This document shows positions 1-12,810 of a DNA stretch of 64,000 nt, in pieces. Location: positions 69,789,414 to 69,853,413 of the forward strand of contig CP141126.1 of assembly GCA_035236585.1 (NCBI GenBank). The letters run 5' to 3'. The notes under the pieces are model-generated. The model saw only the letters and a list, made by a program, of their open reading frames with translations. It ran no database searches and had not been told where the DNA came from. Positions within the stretch are counted from its first letter, which is position 1, and the number at the start of each line of letters is the position of its first letter. The DNA comes from Warburgia ugandensis (Eukaryota > Streptophyta > Magnoliopsida > Canellales > Canellaceae). Both the position numbers and the translations under genes were made by a program.

Positions 1-1849
1 CTCACTAAGTGAACCTTGGTTAAACTAGTGATAAAAGCATTTATGAATAAAGACAGACATGTTACAACTTAAGGTCATGGCTTGTAAATATCTATTTCAT
101 GTCTATGGTGTTTAGCATATTCTTTCCTAGTTTAAAGGTGAATCATTTCATGTGATTATGGTCATTTCCAGTCCTACATATTAATAGCTAATTCCATTTC
201 AGTGAATGGTAATGAAATCATGTTAAAGTAAACCTAATTTAGGGCTACTGTTTCCACAAAAAAAAATTATTCTGTCTCTTGTTTTGAAGACCTTAGGATT
301 ATTCCTTTAGCACCAATTCATGAACACAAGCTATAAGTTCATATATTAATGTTCTTCTATCTTGCGATTAAACATTTCATCATCCTTGGGTTGCTGAGTT
401 ACAAGTATGACATCTTCTAGCAAACTTGCTTCGGTCTTCCTATATTTTTAAAACCTTGTGAGCTACTTTGAAATCTTTACTTTATTGTTGCTATACTTAT
501 TAATACTTCATACTGCTTGTCCATTCCAAATATTATAGTATAAATATACAAGTCCTTATTTTTCATAGTATGCATAAGATGAAACCTTATTTAAGGTATT
601 ACATTTTCTACTTGAAGTATAAGTTCAAAATCAAGGTAGGTAGTCCGATTACTGATTTGTCTTAATTTCATAATTGGGATAAAATAATTGTTTTAAGTTT
701 ATTTCATGTCTGTAGCTTATTGGAGTGTATATCATGTTTCTAAGCACTATCATCAGCTAAATGTATATATATATATATACTATGTTCCAGTCAATGAGTA
801 TAATTTTCATTCTTTTGTTTGGCAATACAACTAGGGTAATAGTAACATTTTTTATTTACATTAGCCATTCCATTTTTGAATCGATAATTTAAAAGGTGTC
901 ACAACATAACTTCTAAATTTATCACATGCTTCCATAATGAAAGTAATTAATTACAATACTTTGTAAATCATCATCTGTATTCTATCATTCTTATAAAGGC
1001 ATGGAAATTATTAAACTTTCTAAAATAGCAATCTTAATCCACTTACCTTGTATGATGCTTATCCTTGGTTCTCATGTGTGCTTCCTTTAGCTCAATCAAT
1101 CAATTGACCAATTCATAGGTTCTGTCATCGATCCTTAGATGGATGGCTACGATCGTGTCTCTATCACTAATTAGTATACCAAGAAAGTAAAGATATACTA
1201 ATTTGTAGCTCCAACCATGGACACTATAGATTAGAAAGAGGTGTGGTGCTTGATCTCACAAATCTGGCATTAGATGGTAAATCAATGGTTAATCTTAGGA
1301 ACGTGCTAAATTGTCATTGGTTTAGTGTTTTGGTGATTGACTTACCATCAGAGCGAAACAAATGCTTAAATCAAATATGGATCTAGGAGTATGTGTCACT
1401 AATATATAGTTAGATCATGATGAATAGTTGGATGTGTTCACATATTAGATCATCAGGTGTGAAATATACATTTAGATCGAATTAGGAGCTTATATTGATT
1501 ATAGATCTGACTTTTAGAGATAGATCAATGGTAAGATCATGATGAATGGTTGGGATCGGTTCAGATCCACCATTTGGAGGTAGATCAATGGTTGGATCAT
1601 GTCTAGATATGAAAAATCAGTCACAAATCTATCATTCAAAGATAGGTCAATGACTAGTCCTTAATGGACGGTCAGATCAGTCGCAGATTGGATGATCTAG
1701 TTTAATAAAGAATTGAGTCACAATTGATGGTTGGATCTTCATCAATCAATAAACAGACAGATAGGTCATGTTCCTCACAACACAAGGATCACAATAGTGG
1801 TCTCAGATGGGCAAAATCTTTCCTATATTTGGTGGAAGAAAGAATCATG
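1..1849. other. Unassigned AT-rich DNA, no gene seen
   Basis: I see no convincing open frame, RNA gene or element terminus here. A short alternating AT run lies near 764-780. The stretch ends at the target-site copy GTTTA (1850-1854) of the neighbouring solo LTR, so it and the DNA from 6753 were once continuous. Confidence 0.6.
1320..1760. repeat. Imperfect short repeats rich in GATC
   Basis: Phrases such as GATCATGATGAATRGTTGG and TAGATCAATGGTTGGATC recur several times with spacings of roughly 60-120 bp, for example near 1413 and 1533. The copies are too degenerate for a period to be fixed by eye. They may be a decayed minisatellite. Nothing suggests a coding role. Confidence 0.35.
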
Positions 1850-1854
1850 GTTTA

Positions 1855-4800
1855 TGTGACGACCTAGGTTTTTGTAACACATTTTGTAATATATTTTGAA
1901 AGGCAAGGTCCTTAATAGTAAAAAAAATTTGCAAAACAAAGTAGTTGAAATTCTTTTCTTTAGAACTTGTTTTGTAAAGCCTAAATCACCACTTCATACA
2001 TAACTTAAGTAGAACTTTGTACAAGATAAAATTCCATTGAAGGAATATACTTTTATTAAATTCCAGAATCCATCCAGTGGTTCACAGTACAGCCAAATCC
2101 ATTACAATACTTCTCCAAATTACATAATCCAAACTCAAAGCTCACCATACAATGAAACTCTCATTATAATACACCACTCTCAAACAAAGCAAAATACATG
2201 TCTTCAAGGGTATATCTTGAAGATTATTCTCTTCAAGTCTTCTATCATCTTGAGTTCTTAACTCTCCTTCCCTGTATCTGAGATATTGTAACATTTACAA
2301 TATCTCAACAAGCAATGCTTGGTAGGGGATCTAAGAAGCATAATAATTGACAATATAATTCTAATACTTCATAATCCTATTATCCCTAAACATATTCATG
2401 TCCCTTTTTTTTTTTACTTTGTAATATATGTACATCCATATACATACATGCTATACATGGGTAAATCAGTTAAATTTATGAAAGTAGTCAAATATCATTC
2501 CCAACTATGCTGATTAATTCTTTCCATTATGAGAATTTAGTATTCCAACTAATCTTACATTGGGGATTTCTTTTCTTGGGAAATATTGGTAATATGCAAT
2601 TACCTAGCATTTCATTATGCTAAAACATAAGGAATTTCACTATGCCTACTCTCATATGCATCATAGTGTAAAATAATCAAAGGGCTATGATGCTGCAGTC
2701 TGATCTGTGCTAGCGCGCTTGGATAACTGCCATGTTCACCACTGATACCACGGTGAAAAATATTATGTCACTGCCCATATGGAGAGACAGGACTTTCACA
2801 GTGGTGGCCTTTTCATAATTGCCCCACCCGACTTTTAGCCTCTTATAGGGCAAGGTATCATCAAATCATCAAATTTCAAGAAGCGGGTGGCCAAACCCTC
2901 ATAACTTCTCTAGGATAGCATCCCCCTAGGCATATTCTTATTAAAACAAAATCACAAGCCTCCAAGCTTGCATTTAAAATAGATTTCATACATATCAAAC
3001 AATCTGTCTGTTTACTTAGGGCTGAAATATCTTCTAGTTCCCTATTCACTTTGAGTCTAGTCCTTAACCATTTTATATGTGTTTGGTTGAATCATAAGGG
3101 TTTTAGGGGATTTAATACAAGTATTAACATCACTCTTGTCAACATAAGGTCATGGGTTCAACTATATACATCCCATGTAAATGTATTCATCAAATCCTCC
3201 TACCTTCAAGTAGTGATCCCTTTTCCTAGATCTTCCATGATCCTGACTAATGTATATAATCTGTGCATCCATACATACTATCAATATATATAAATTATGA
3301 ACAATCCTATTGATCACTAGATCTAATGTTTAGAATGATCTTTAAAACATTCATATTTAAGTATTTTCTATTTCTAAGTCTTTGTGTGTCCATATCCTTG
3401 ATCTTGATCTTTCATAGATCCTTTGATTGACAATCTATACTTGTTGATAAGGATCAAGGTCCTAGATCTTTTATCATCTAGTTCTTCTTTGTTCTAAGTT
3501 CATTTATTGGATCATCCCTAAGGAGGATGATCTTGGTTTTCTTCCTTGAACTATCTTTGATCAAAGGTTTGGATTATCTAATCTAATGAACTAGATTTGA
3601 TCTATAACATGCATACTAATAAACATGTATACTAGGTACAATACAATATTCTTATTCTTATTATTCTTGAAAATTCAAGATCTAATGGATCTTATTTGAT
3701 CATCCTTATCTTACTTATAGTTTTTATTAGGGTTAGATAATTTACTAACCTTTTATGCTCTTACTATTATTATTCAACCAGTTAATGTTTTGCTGGTTGA
3801 AGGTAACTTATTTTAGCCTAAGTCTAGCCTGCTCCTCTTATTTCCAATTGGCTAAGGCTTATTAGCTGAATGGCGAACACAAAGTGGTTACTTCAATCCT
3901 CATGTAAGGAGGTGTTTAGACCTCAAAAACATCAACGAAAGGTAGGGGAAGAGCGAGGCTCTATTAGATAACCCCCTTAACCACGATGTTCAACCTTCAC
4001 TAGGGTGACCTTAGCTCAACCTTTCATAAGGTTCCGATAAGCATGTTGACCCTAAGTACTCTTTCTAATTGATTTTAATTCATTCATGGGGTTTATTATT
4101 CTCCTAATTTGGGCAAAGGATTTGATAATCCTTGTATTGTCCTACTAACTATAGCCCTTACTAATTAACCCTTACTAATTAAGTTCAAAATGATCCACTT
4201 TTATTTGTGTCATGAAACTCTACTTTCTCATTAGATTCCATTTTTGATGTTTTATGCTCTTTGTCTCATAACAAGTAGATCTGCTAATGAAATTTAATCA
4301 TAAATGAATTATAAATTCAAAGCATAAAACTACATAATTGAACAACTTAATGATAATGATACAAGGTACTTAAAATTACACTAGCATGATTTTCAACTAA
4401 CATACCTTAATAACTCAATTTAAACTAACATGGTCCTAAGGTACAATCTCATACTATAGTATAATCTTACATGAAATCCTAGCATGGTCCTAAGTTATAA
4501 TGGCATGAAATCATACTAACTTGATCCTAAGTTACACTTGCATAAAATGACACTAACATGCCCATAAGATAATTAAATCTAGCAACCTATTATAATAATC
4601 TAATCACATATCATGCTAAAGTCTAAAAGTTACACTAGCATGCTTTATAACATAAATCACATTTAAAATGCTATTATCAATTAATAGAAAATGAAACTAA
4701 TTACATTAACATTTTTAGAAACCTTTACTTATGATTCAACCATTTGATTTTAGATCTTTTCCTTTTAAGCAAGGGTTTTAATTACATTTAGGGATTTTTT

Positions 4801-6747
4801 CTTCATTAAGGTCCAAAGATCATATCGCTTTGTTTTTGTCATATTCAATCCATGATCTCCCTGGATTTCATCATATTAACATTCATTCAATCCATCCCAA
4901 GGATCTGATCACACTTGATCTCATTGATCAAGTGGGTCCCTTGGTATTTTTAAGATATTTCTACCATAACGAGTAGATCCCTTAATATATCTCAGATATG
5001 TCTAAATAAACCATAGATGTCACTTTATTTTAATAGTATATCATTTATCAAAATAGATTATTGAGATCTGATCACCTCAAATCTTGAAGATCTTGGAAAT
5101 TGGAAACTTATTTCTTAATAACAAAAAATTTCATAAGATACTTTCGTCATTTTATCATTTTATAAGAAACTAGAGGTTGTAAGCTTTCCATAGCTTCTTT
5201 CTGATCTCAATTTGGAGTTCATATGACTCCTGAATTGAATTTGGAAGTTCACAGTCCATTCCTAGGGCCTAGATCTGGTCTGGGCCCATCGAAATGGACA
5301 ACCCTGATTGTTCGGGCAGAACTATAGGACGTTGCGCATAGTCACTAGGATGCACGAGTGACGTGCTCGCCCTACAACTGGTGCTCAATCACAATCATCC
5401 TGCTGGGACGACGTCACACGCGCAGTGAACACACAAAAACACTGTTGTGTGTGGCATTTTCGTGTCACATTTCGCAGACCTTCCTGGGGACCCCAATCCA
5501 ATGGGGAGATCAAACAACCTGTTCTTGACCATCTAATCAATCCCTTTCAATTGAGGGCCCAAAACTTAATAGAATTTTGTGAAACTTTTACCCTAGGGGT
5601 TTTGGACCCTTCTGGGTCAATTAATAGGGTTAGATTGTCCATCTGAGACCTCAATCATCATGAATTGAAGGTTCTGGTATTTACTTTATTTTTATAATTT
5701 TTCACCCAAATAAAATTACAGGAAAATAGAAATTTCATCAAACAATAATAAATATGTCTAGAAAGTAGTTCCACCTACCTGATTAGAGAAAAACATTGGT
5801 TATATAGTCCAATTTAAGAGAATACCAATTGTGATGATAAGATAGCCCAATATCCACTTATCTTGTGATTTCCATGTTTGAACCGTTGGATCTCGAAATT
5901 TCTTTGGGTGTATTGTACCTAAGGTATGGTAGGAGATTTTAGAAGGTGAGATCTATGATATTTGATCTGGAATAGAGTGCCTAATTGAATTTAGGTCTCT
6001 TGTTCCAATCTAGAGAGAGCAGAGACAAAATGAAAGAGAGAGATCTTTTTGAAGTTTTGAGATTTGGGGAATGGATCTATGCTAGTTTTGTAGTGCAAGT
6101 GAAGATAAATTTGTGAGAATTTTATGAACATTTTTAGAGAATTTTGGGGGGTGTATTTATAGTCATTTTGGGTCTTTTTTCATCATTATGTGTAATGATG
6201 ATGGTTTATTTTTTTATTATTTATTTTGCATTGGATTCTCCACCTCTGCCTTTTTCTCCATGACCAATTGGTAGGGGTTTGACTCATGATTTCATGTGGG
6301 CTGACCATAGGATTCCTTTTTAGGTCCCTTATGGGCCCCATGTGAGCCCCACATAGTGTAAAAAGATGATTTTGCCCTTTATGTATAAAAATTAGGGTTT
6401 ATTCCCATACTCTCAGAATTGAGTGTACTTAGTGGCGTTAGATTCATATTTCTTAGAACATTCTAATTTTTTATGTCCAAGATCTCAATTTTGGGCAAAA
6501 TTACTATTTTACCCTTTTGTCCATAAAATAAAGAAAATTAAGGATTTTTCATCTGAATTCATAATTTGTCGTACTTACAGTCATTCTGAAGGGTTTGCTG
6601 AGTTTAATTTTAATTATACATGTCTCATCCCTTGATTATGCTTTATAAGAAGTACATTTTAAATAACCCTAATATTATAGCTCAAAATTTCTAAAACTCA
6701 AACTTTATTGATTTTCTCAATCAATTACAAAAATTGGGGTTATTACA
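1855..6747 (-). mobile_element. Solo LTR, family C (4.9 kb), minus strand
   Basis: Read on the minus strand it starts TGTAATAACCCCAATTTTT (at 6747) and ends ...GGTCGTCACA (at 1855), the termini of a long gypsy-type plant LTR. A perfect 5-bp target duplication, GTTTA, flanks it (1850-1854 and 6748-6752). No primer site, interior or second LTR is present, so it is a solo LTR left by LTR-LTR recombination. A second copy in opposite orientation spans 48192-60388. Short open frames inside it are chance. The parent lineage is unknown; the ending resembles that of LTR families A and B in this window. Confidence 0.88.
6154..6161 (-). promoter_or_regulatory. TATA box of family-C LTR
   Basis: On the minus strand the motif is TATAAATA, about 590 bp from the LTR start, followed by an A/C-rich stretch. 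The same motif stands at the equivalent place (48764-48771) in the other family-C copy. Conservation in both copies supports it as the LTR core promoter. Confidence 0.6.
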
Positions 6748-6752
6748 GTTTA

Positions 6753-7804
6753 CGGGGGTAATGGGACTCATTGTGTCAACTCGACTCATCGAGGCAAGTC
6801 AAGAGCGAGTTACATGGAGGAGTCTCCATGCCCTAGTGCATTATAAGAATAAGGAAATAGGGTAAGGAAATGAGTAAAAGTGGGTTTGACATGTTGATCG
6901 AGCGGCACTAATCAGAGGAGGCAAAGGGAGAAATGAGACTCGTGTGGGCTGCTAGCTAGGCTATAGTGGTAAGAAGTGGGGAGAACAAGAAAGAGAAATG
7001 GGGAAGGGACTAGAGTGGCTAATCGGATGTGCCATCCACAGTGGGTCGGGGCAGGGTGAAAGGAAAAGAGAAGAGGGAGGACAATTCCTACAATGGCTGA
7101 CTAGAGGACAGGAGAGTGAGAGAGAGAGGTGGTGTCGGTGAAGGGGGCTTACCGGTGGATCTATGGCCGGCACGACAAGCAAGAAAATAAGGAAAGAGGA
7201 TTTCTGTTAGTGCCAGAATCTAGGCAGAGGGGGGCCTTTAGTGTTGACATTGAATAGTGAGGATTTTTCCAAGATGGAGAGGAAAGAGAGGTCTCACTTG
7301 TACAGAAATATGATAGGAGGCTGAAAGGGGGGTCGTCAATGAAGGGGGGGAAAGGGTTTTGTGCCAATTTTTGTCCTGTTTGTGAGTAGTTAGCCTTTAT
7401 GGGACAGTGGACCATTTGTCTTGAGCCTAGCTCCATTCATCGTGGGTCATCTGCCATGTCAGAAACAAAAGAAGGTGGGGGTGCCATTATCAATTTTTAA
7501 CCGCCTTAAATTAGTGAAATTTTTATGAATTTTCCACCCCAATCTCCTTTCCGGGCAAAATTAATGTCATAGGAACCATCTTGATTTGTAGTTTTCATTT
7601 TTGATAGCTTCAAATCCAATTTTTTAAGTTTTCAAGGAATTCACTTCCTTGAAATTCAATTTTCAAGGAATTAAAATTTTAATTTTATTCTAAATAAAAT
7701 ATGTTATAATTATCTAGAAATTAACTCAGAATTTTCAGTTGTTATGGCCTCTTAGTTTTTAATACCTTCCTCAACAACCAAAGAAACCAACATTTTAGGA
7801 AAAC
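6753..7804. other. Unassigned DNA between solo LTR and LINE1
   Basis: Purine-rich on the plus strand from about 6880 to 7340. Minus-strand open frames of 73-91 codons there look like by-products of the base bias: serine, proline and leucine rich, with no recognisable domain. Near 7640-7680 there are short AAGGAATT inverted and direct repeats. It could be the decayed 5' part of the Athila-like element that resumes after LINE1, but I see no diagnostic motif. Confidence 0.45.
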
Positions 7805-7820
7805 ATGTAGTTGTTTATAG
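7805..7820. repeat. Target-site duplication of LINE1, left
   Basis: ATGTAGTTGTTTATAG, repeated exactly at 10642-10657 after the LINE tail. The first two bases are ambiguous with the end of the GAT repeat. Confidence 0.85.
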
Positions 7821-8430
7821 ACTAGGTAAGAGTTTGGAGTTAGTGGACATGATGAAACGTAGGAGAATCTTCATCACTTGTATCTAAGAAACCAATTGGA
7901 AAGGGGTTAAAGCTAGAGAAATCAATGGGTGTACATTATGTATGTAGGAAAGTATAGTAACAAAAATAGTGTTGGAATAATTGTGGACACAGAATTAAAG
8001 GATAAAGTTGTGGACATTAAAAGAATCAGTGAAAGAATTATAATAACAAAACTTGTTCTAGGAGAACAAATCATAAATGTTATAAGTGCATACACACCAC
8101 AAGTAGGGTTAGAAGATATAATCAAGATACAGTTTTGGGAAGATATGGACAGAGTCATGCAAGAAATTCCTACCACTGTGGGGATATTTATAGGAGAAGC
8201 CTTAAATGGCCATGTAGGAAAAGAAAAGGAAGGATATGATAGAATACAAGGAGGGTGCGGTATTGGTGAATGAAATGAGATGAGCGAAACTATCCTCAAT
8301 TTTGCTTCGTCATATAACCTGGCCATTGCAAATACACTCTTTAAGAAGAGGGATGAACACTTAATAACCTTTAAAAGTGGACTTCATAAAAGCCAAATAG
8401 ACTTTTTCTACTTTGGAATACTGAATGATA
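7821..8430 (+). pseudogene. LINE1 endonuclease domain, broken
   Basis: Remnant of an APE-type endonuclease that would nick target DNA for target-primed reverse transcription. The longest open piece is 7929-8273, with recognisable VGIIVD, ISAYTPQVG and LNGHVG blocks. The catalytic aspartate block reads GEALNGH where LINE2 has GADLNGH, so the key Asp is replaced. A TGA ends the open piece at 8271-8273. The SQIDF block near 8393 is still visible. The N-terminal catalytic Asn and Glu blocks are lost or degraded. Confidence 0.85.
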
Positions 8431-10615
8431 AATGTGTAAGGATTGTAAGGTGATACCCAGTGAGAGTTTAACCTCACAACATAGGTTAATGGTAATAGAT
8501 ATCCATATCAAAAGATGGAAGAAAGGAAATGAACTTAATATGTATCTAAAAACTATGTGGTGGAACTTAAAAGGAGAAAAAATAAGCTCATTCACAAATA
8601 AGTTTATGCTAGAAGGAAATTGGAACTTTGAAATAGAAGTAAACACCATGTGGATTAATATTGTTGACTCCATTAAGAAAGTGGTGAAAGATATCTTAGG
8701 AGTATCTAAAGGTAAAAGGCAATTAGTAAAGGAAATATGTTAGTGGAGTGAAATAGTGCAAAATGTTATTAAAGAAAAACATTTGTATTTTAAAGCGTGG
8801 CAGAAGACTAGAAATAATTAAAACTATGAACAATATAAGATTGCTAAAAAGGTTGCTAAGAGAATAGTAAGTGAGGCTAAACTTAAGGCATATGATGACC
8901 TCTATAATAGACTAAGAACACGAGAAGGTGAGAAAGATGTGTTTAAACTTGCAAAAGTAAGAGAATGGAAGGGTAAGGACTTAGATCATGTTAGGTGCAC
9001 TAGAAGTGATGATCAAAGGGTATTAGTCAAAGATGGTGAGATCAAACAAAGGTGGGAAATGTATTTTAAAAAATTGTTAAATGACAATGGATTCGAGAAT
9101 ATAGGGATTGAAAACACTATACATTTAAATAACATTGGATATTATAGATATGAAAGTAGGATTAGAATACTTGAAGTGAAAGAGGCCTTGAAAAAGATGA
9201 AATTAGGAAAGGCCATGGGGCTCGATGGTATACCAATAGAGGTTTGGGAGCATATGGGAGATATTGGGGTAGTTTGGTTGACCAAGTTGTTTAAAAAGAT
9301 TATAAAATAAAAGAAAATGCATGATGAGTGGAGGGAAAGCTCTATTGTTACAATTCATAAGAATAAAGGAGACATACAAGGTTGCACTAATTATTAAGGG
9401 ATCAAATTTATGAGCCACACTATGAAACATTTTGAAAGAGTGATTGAGAAGAAGCTACGACATGTGACAAGTGTATCAGAGAATCAGTTTGGTTTCATGC
9501 ATGGGAGGTCTACCTTGGAAGCTATTTTCTTATTAAGACAATTGATGGAGAAATATAGGGAGAGGAGGAAAGACCTCCACATGGTCTTTATTGACTAAGA
9601 GAAAGCTTATGATAGAGTCCCTAGAGAGTTAATATGAAGGGAGTTGGGTGAGAAAGGAGTTTTGTGGGGGTATATAGACATAATTAAAGATATGTATGAG
9701 GGAGCAGTAACAAATCTTAAGACCACTAGTGGTGAGAATGGGGATTTTCCTATCATTGTAGGATTGGCATTGAGCCCGTACCATTTCATGTTGGTTATGG
9801 AAGAGTTAATAAAACATCTGCATGAGGAGATTCCTTGGTGCATGCTATTTACATATGATATAGTCTTACTTGATGAGACAAGGGAGGGTGTAAATACAAG
9901 GCTAGAGTTATGGAGAGAAGCATTGAAATCTAAAGAATTCAAAATCAACTAAATTAAGATAGAATATATGGAGTGCAATTTTAGTAAGGAGAGGAGTAGG
10001 AGTGGAACACCAATCAAGATTGATAACCAAGAAGAACCTGTAAAGACCACTTTCAATACTTAGGATTAATAATTCATGAGAGGGGAGAGATTGAGAGGGA
10101 GGTTACTCAAAGAATCCAAGCAGGTTGGAACAAATGGAGATGTGCATCTAGAGTTTTATGTGATCGGGGCAGTGCCACTCAAACTAAAAGAAAATTTCTA
10201 CAAGATGGCCATATGTCCAGCCATGCTCTGTGGATCAGAGTGTGGGGCAATTAAGGAACATCATGCTCATAGGATGAGCATTACAGAAATGAGGATGTTG
10301 AGATGGCTGAGTAGTAAGACAAGAAAGGATAGAATTGGGAATGAAATATTAGAGGAAATTTAGGAGTAGCACCAATAGGTAACAAGATGGGGGAGATTAG
10401 ACATAGATGGTTTGGACATGCCCAAAGGAGATTGAAAATGGAACTAGTTAAGAGGGAGGAAATGCAAGTAGAAGGTTCTAAAAGGGCAAGGGGAAGGCCC
10501 AAAAGAATGTGGATAGAAGTGGTGAGGAAAGACTTAAAAACTTTGGGACTAAATGAAGCCATGATACTTTATAAAGAGGAATGGAGAATAAGATTCATGT
10601 GGCCAACCCCTAAAT
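8431..10615 (+). pseudogene. LINE1 reverse transcriptase and C-terminal domain, broken
   Basis: Open pieces at 8432-8743, 8939-9310, 9410-9598, 9644-9952, 10076-10363 and 10387-10617 follow the same order as LINE2. Visible blocks are KAMGLDGIP (finger), NQFGFMHGRST, HMVFID, EKAYDRVPREL and the C-terminal RGRPKRMWIEVVRKDL. The catalytic box that reads FADD in LINE2 reads FTYD here, removing one essential Asp. In-frame stops occur at 9308-9310, 9395-9397 and 9596-9598, with frameshifts further on. No activity is possible. Confidence 0.88.
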
Positions 10616-10641
10616 AGGATAAGGTCATGATGATGATGATG

Positions 10642-10657
10642 ATGTAGTTGTTTATAG
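10642..10657. repeat. Target-site duplication of LINE1, right
   Basis: Second exact copy of ATGTAGTTGTTTATAG, directly after the GAT-repeat tail. Confidence 0.85.
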
Positions 10658-12493
10658 GGAAAACTATTAGAACTAGGATGAGACTAGGCAAACCATATCC
10701 CATCTCAAGAATGAGAGTACACAAAACTCCATTGTTAACTCTAAGATAATGCTAAACTAAAGATGCAAATGAGTTAGATATCTGATGCCCTTAATTATAG
10801 AGATAAGGGAACATTCCCTAGTTAGCCAATTCCAAACCCTAGGGTACAGTTTGAAAAAGGTACCATTTGAAATTCACAAAGACCACCTAAGCAAGCCAAA
10901 TCCATAATTACCCTTAAAAGTGGCCATTAGATAGACCACAAAGTAGCATAGTTGAAGAATAAATTAGAGGAGAAAGTCCAAGCTACACCCAAGGAGAAAA
11001 GAAGGGACATAAATCTTCAACTCCCTCTAAACCCATAGTGGAAGCACTTTATGCACCTAAGGCATCATTCCCTCAACTTCTAAACAAGGCAAAGAAAGGA
11101 ACCAACTTTCATGAGATAATAGACATATTCAAATATGTTCAAATCAATATTCCTTTGCTAAATGGAATCAAGGATGTCCCTACCTATGCCAACATTCTCA
11201 AAGAGCATTGCAGCAAAAGAAAGCCTTCCTTACTGAGCAGGTGATCCCTTTGCTTCAGCATAATACCCCTCCAAAGTTTAGAGATCCAAGTTTTCCTACT
11301 ATCTTATGTGTTATTAGAGATCACATCATTGATAGGTAATTATTAGATTTAGGGGCTAGTGTAAACTTGTTGGCATACTTTGTCTACATACAACTAGGGC
11401 ATGGTGAGTTAAAGCCAAGCATCCGCACATTATAGCTTGTAAAAAGCTCAGTTAAAATTCCACATGGCATACTTGAAGATGACCTATATAGGTGGACTAG
11501 TTTTATTTCCCTATCAATTTCATTCTCATAGACAACCAACGTGTATCAGATCCATTCTTAGATGTCCTTTCTTGGCAATTCCCAATGCTATCATCAACTA
11601 TAGCAATAGTGTGATGAAAATTTCTTTTAGCAACATCAAAGTTAAAGTAAATGTATTTAATGCTGATTATTAGCATCTACACCTTAATGACTCCTTAATC
11701 AACATGATTGACGATCTAATTCTAGAAACTTTTCCACCATTCTCTATCTAAGATCAACTCAAGGCATGTCTTCACATTTTAGTCCATATTTTGACATAGA
11801 TAGATCCATAGATGAAGTGAATGCTCTCATAGATGTTGCACCAGTCATGGATACCTCTAAATGGAGACCTCCAGTGGAATCTCTTCCCCTGTCCAAATAT
11901 GTTCATGTACCTTCAATTGACAAACGACCTACTCTGGTTCTAAAACCATTGTCTCATAATTTCAAATACGCTAACATGGATCTAATGATTACTTGTGTCT
12001 CATCATTGCTTGATATCACAATCAAGTATAGGAAGGAAAGCTACATAATATTTTACATGAAAATAAGACATCTTTGGGTTGGACTATAGCAAACATCAAA
12101 GGGATCCCTATTGTGTATATGCATCGAATTCATCTCAAAGAGAATGTTAAAGCATCTAGAGAACATAGAGAAGGCTTAAGCACAACATGAAAGAGGTTGT
12201 TAGAGACGAAGTACTTAAACTACTTGATGTTGTTGTAGTATACCATATTTTTTATAACACTTAGGTCATCCCAATTCAAGTTGTACCCATGAAATCCAAT
12301 TACAATAGTCTCTAATGAGGACAACAAACTGATCCTCACTCGCATGACCACTGGGTGGAGAGTCTATAATGATTACCGTAAACTACACTCCATCACGAGG
12401 AAAGATCACTTTCCTCTTCCTTTCATTGACCAGATGCTAGAAAGGTTAGGTGGCCATAAATATTATTGCTTTCTTGATGGTTATTTTAGTTAG
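10658..12493 (+). mobile_element. Athila-lineage Ty3/gypsy fossil: gag end, protease, RT start (array unit 1)
   Basis: A broken, old retrotransposon segment. The 11038-11244 stretch resembles the C-terminal end of Athila gag (NIPLLNGIKDVPTYA...). A DLGAS-type aspartic protease site lies near 11346-11360. From about 12186 the start of reverse transcriptase is recognisable (KEVVRDEVLKLLD, HFPLPFIDQMLERLGG). These blocks are diagnostic of the plant Athila lineage. The element carries many breaks and is clearly dead. The RT is cut at about 12493 by DNA identical in kind to the end of a Mutator-like element. Everything from about 11433 onward recurs in the downstream array. Confidence 0.85.
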
Positions 12494-12810
12494 TGTTTTT
12501 TGCAAAAATGCCATAACATTTTAGCGTCTTTACAAAAAAAAATCCAATATATTTTCATTTTTACAACTTTTCCATTAAATTTTTATGAACTTTTCAAATT
12601 TGCCATTTCGTTAAATTTTTATCTTAGTTCTCGGTTAATTTTTTTTTATAAATTCTGTCTTCATCCTTGTCTGCTGCCAGTAGTTCCCCATTTCCAGAAA
12701 CATCCACCTTCACCAGCCCCGGACCTTATCGCTTGTCTCCCTACCCAGATGGTGTTCTGTCGGTGCTACGCAAACCAAACCCCCAGCGGCTACCGTGCCC
12801 CCCACCCCCC
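12494..12810. repeat. Mutator-like element end, copy in unit 1
   Basis: Begins GTTTTTTGCAAAAATGCC, with an internal hairpin (CAAAAATGCCA against a TGGCATTTTT-like arm). It continues through an AT-rich stretch into C-rich DNA and stops in a C-run. The same 310-350 bp recur after each Athila segment, and in inverted orientation near 61050-61223. It joins the next Athila segment at about 12811. Confidence 0.75.

Larger units (their letters stand above)
7821..10641 (+). mobile_element. LINE1: 5'-truncated RTE-clade non-LTR retrotransposon
   Basis: A 2.8-kb LINE flanked by a 16-bp target duplication. It ends with GGATAAGGTCATGATGATGATGATG, a short trinucleotide tail of the RTE type rather than poly(A). 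Compared with the fuller copy at 32992-39094 it starts inside the endonuclease domain, lacking the 5' UTR and about the first 84 codons, which is the usual result of incomplete target-primed reverse transcription. The body is collinear with LINE2 through endonuclease, reverse transcriptase and the C-terminal RTE domain. It interrupts unassigned DNA on its left and Athila gag sequence on its right. Confidence 0.9.

Noticed and set aside
2680-2770. tRNA-like look of GATCTGTGCTAGCGCGC...GATACCACGG
   Set aside because: No cloverleaf with proper acceptor, D, anticodon and T arms can be drawn. It is ordinary family-C LTR sequence that recurs, inverted, near 59470-59560.
6961-7436. Overlapping minus-strand frames rich in Ser, Pro and Leu
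   Set aside because: They follow from the purine-rich plus strand. There is no signal peptide, domain or conserved start, and a single-copy host gene cannot be supported.
12494-12810. The recurring hairpin-bearing segment as a free-standing MITE
   Set aside because: It has only one of the two inverted ends in each array unit and no target duplication of its own. It is part of the duplicated unit rather than separate insertions.
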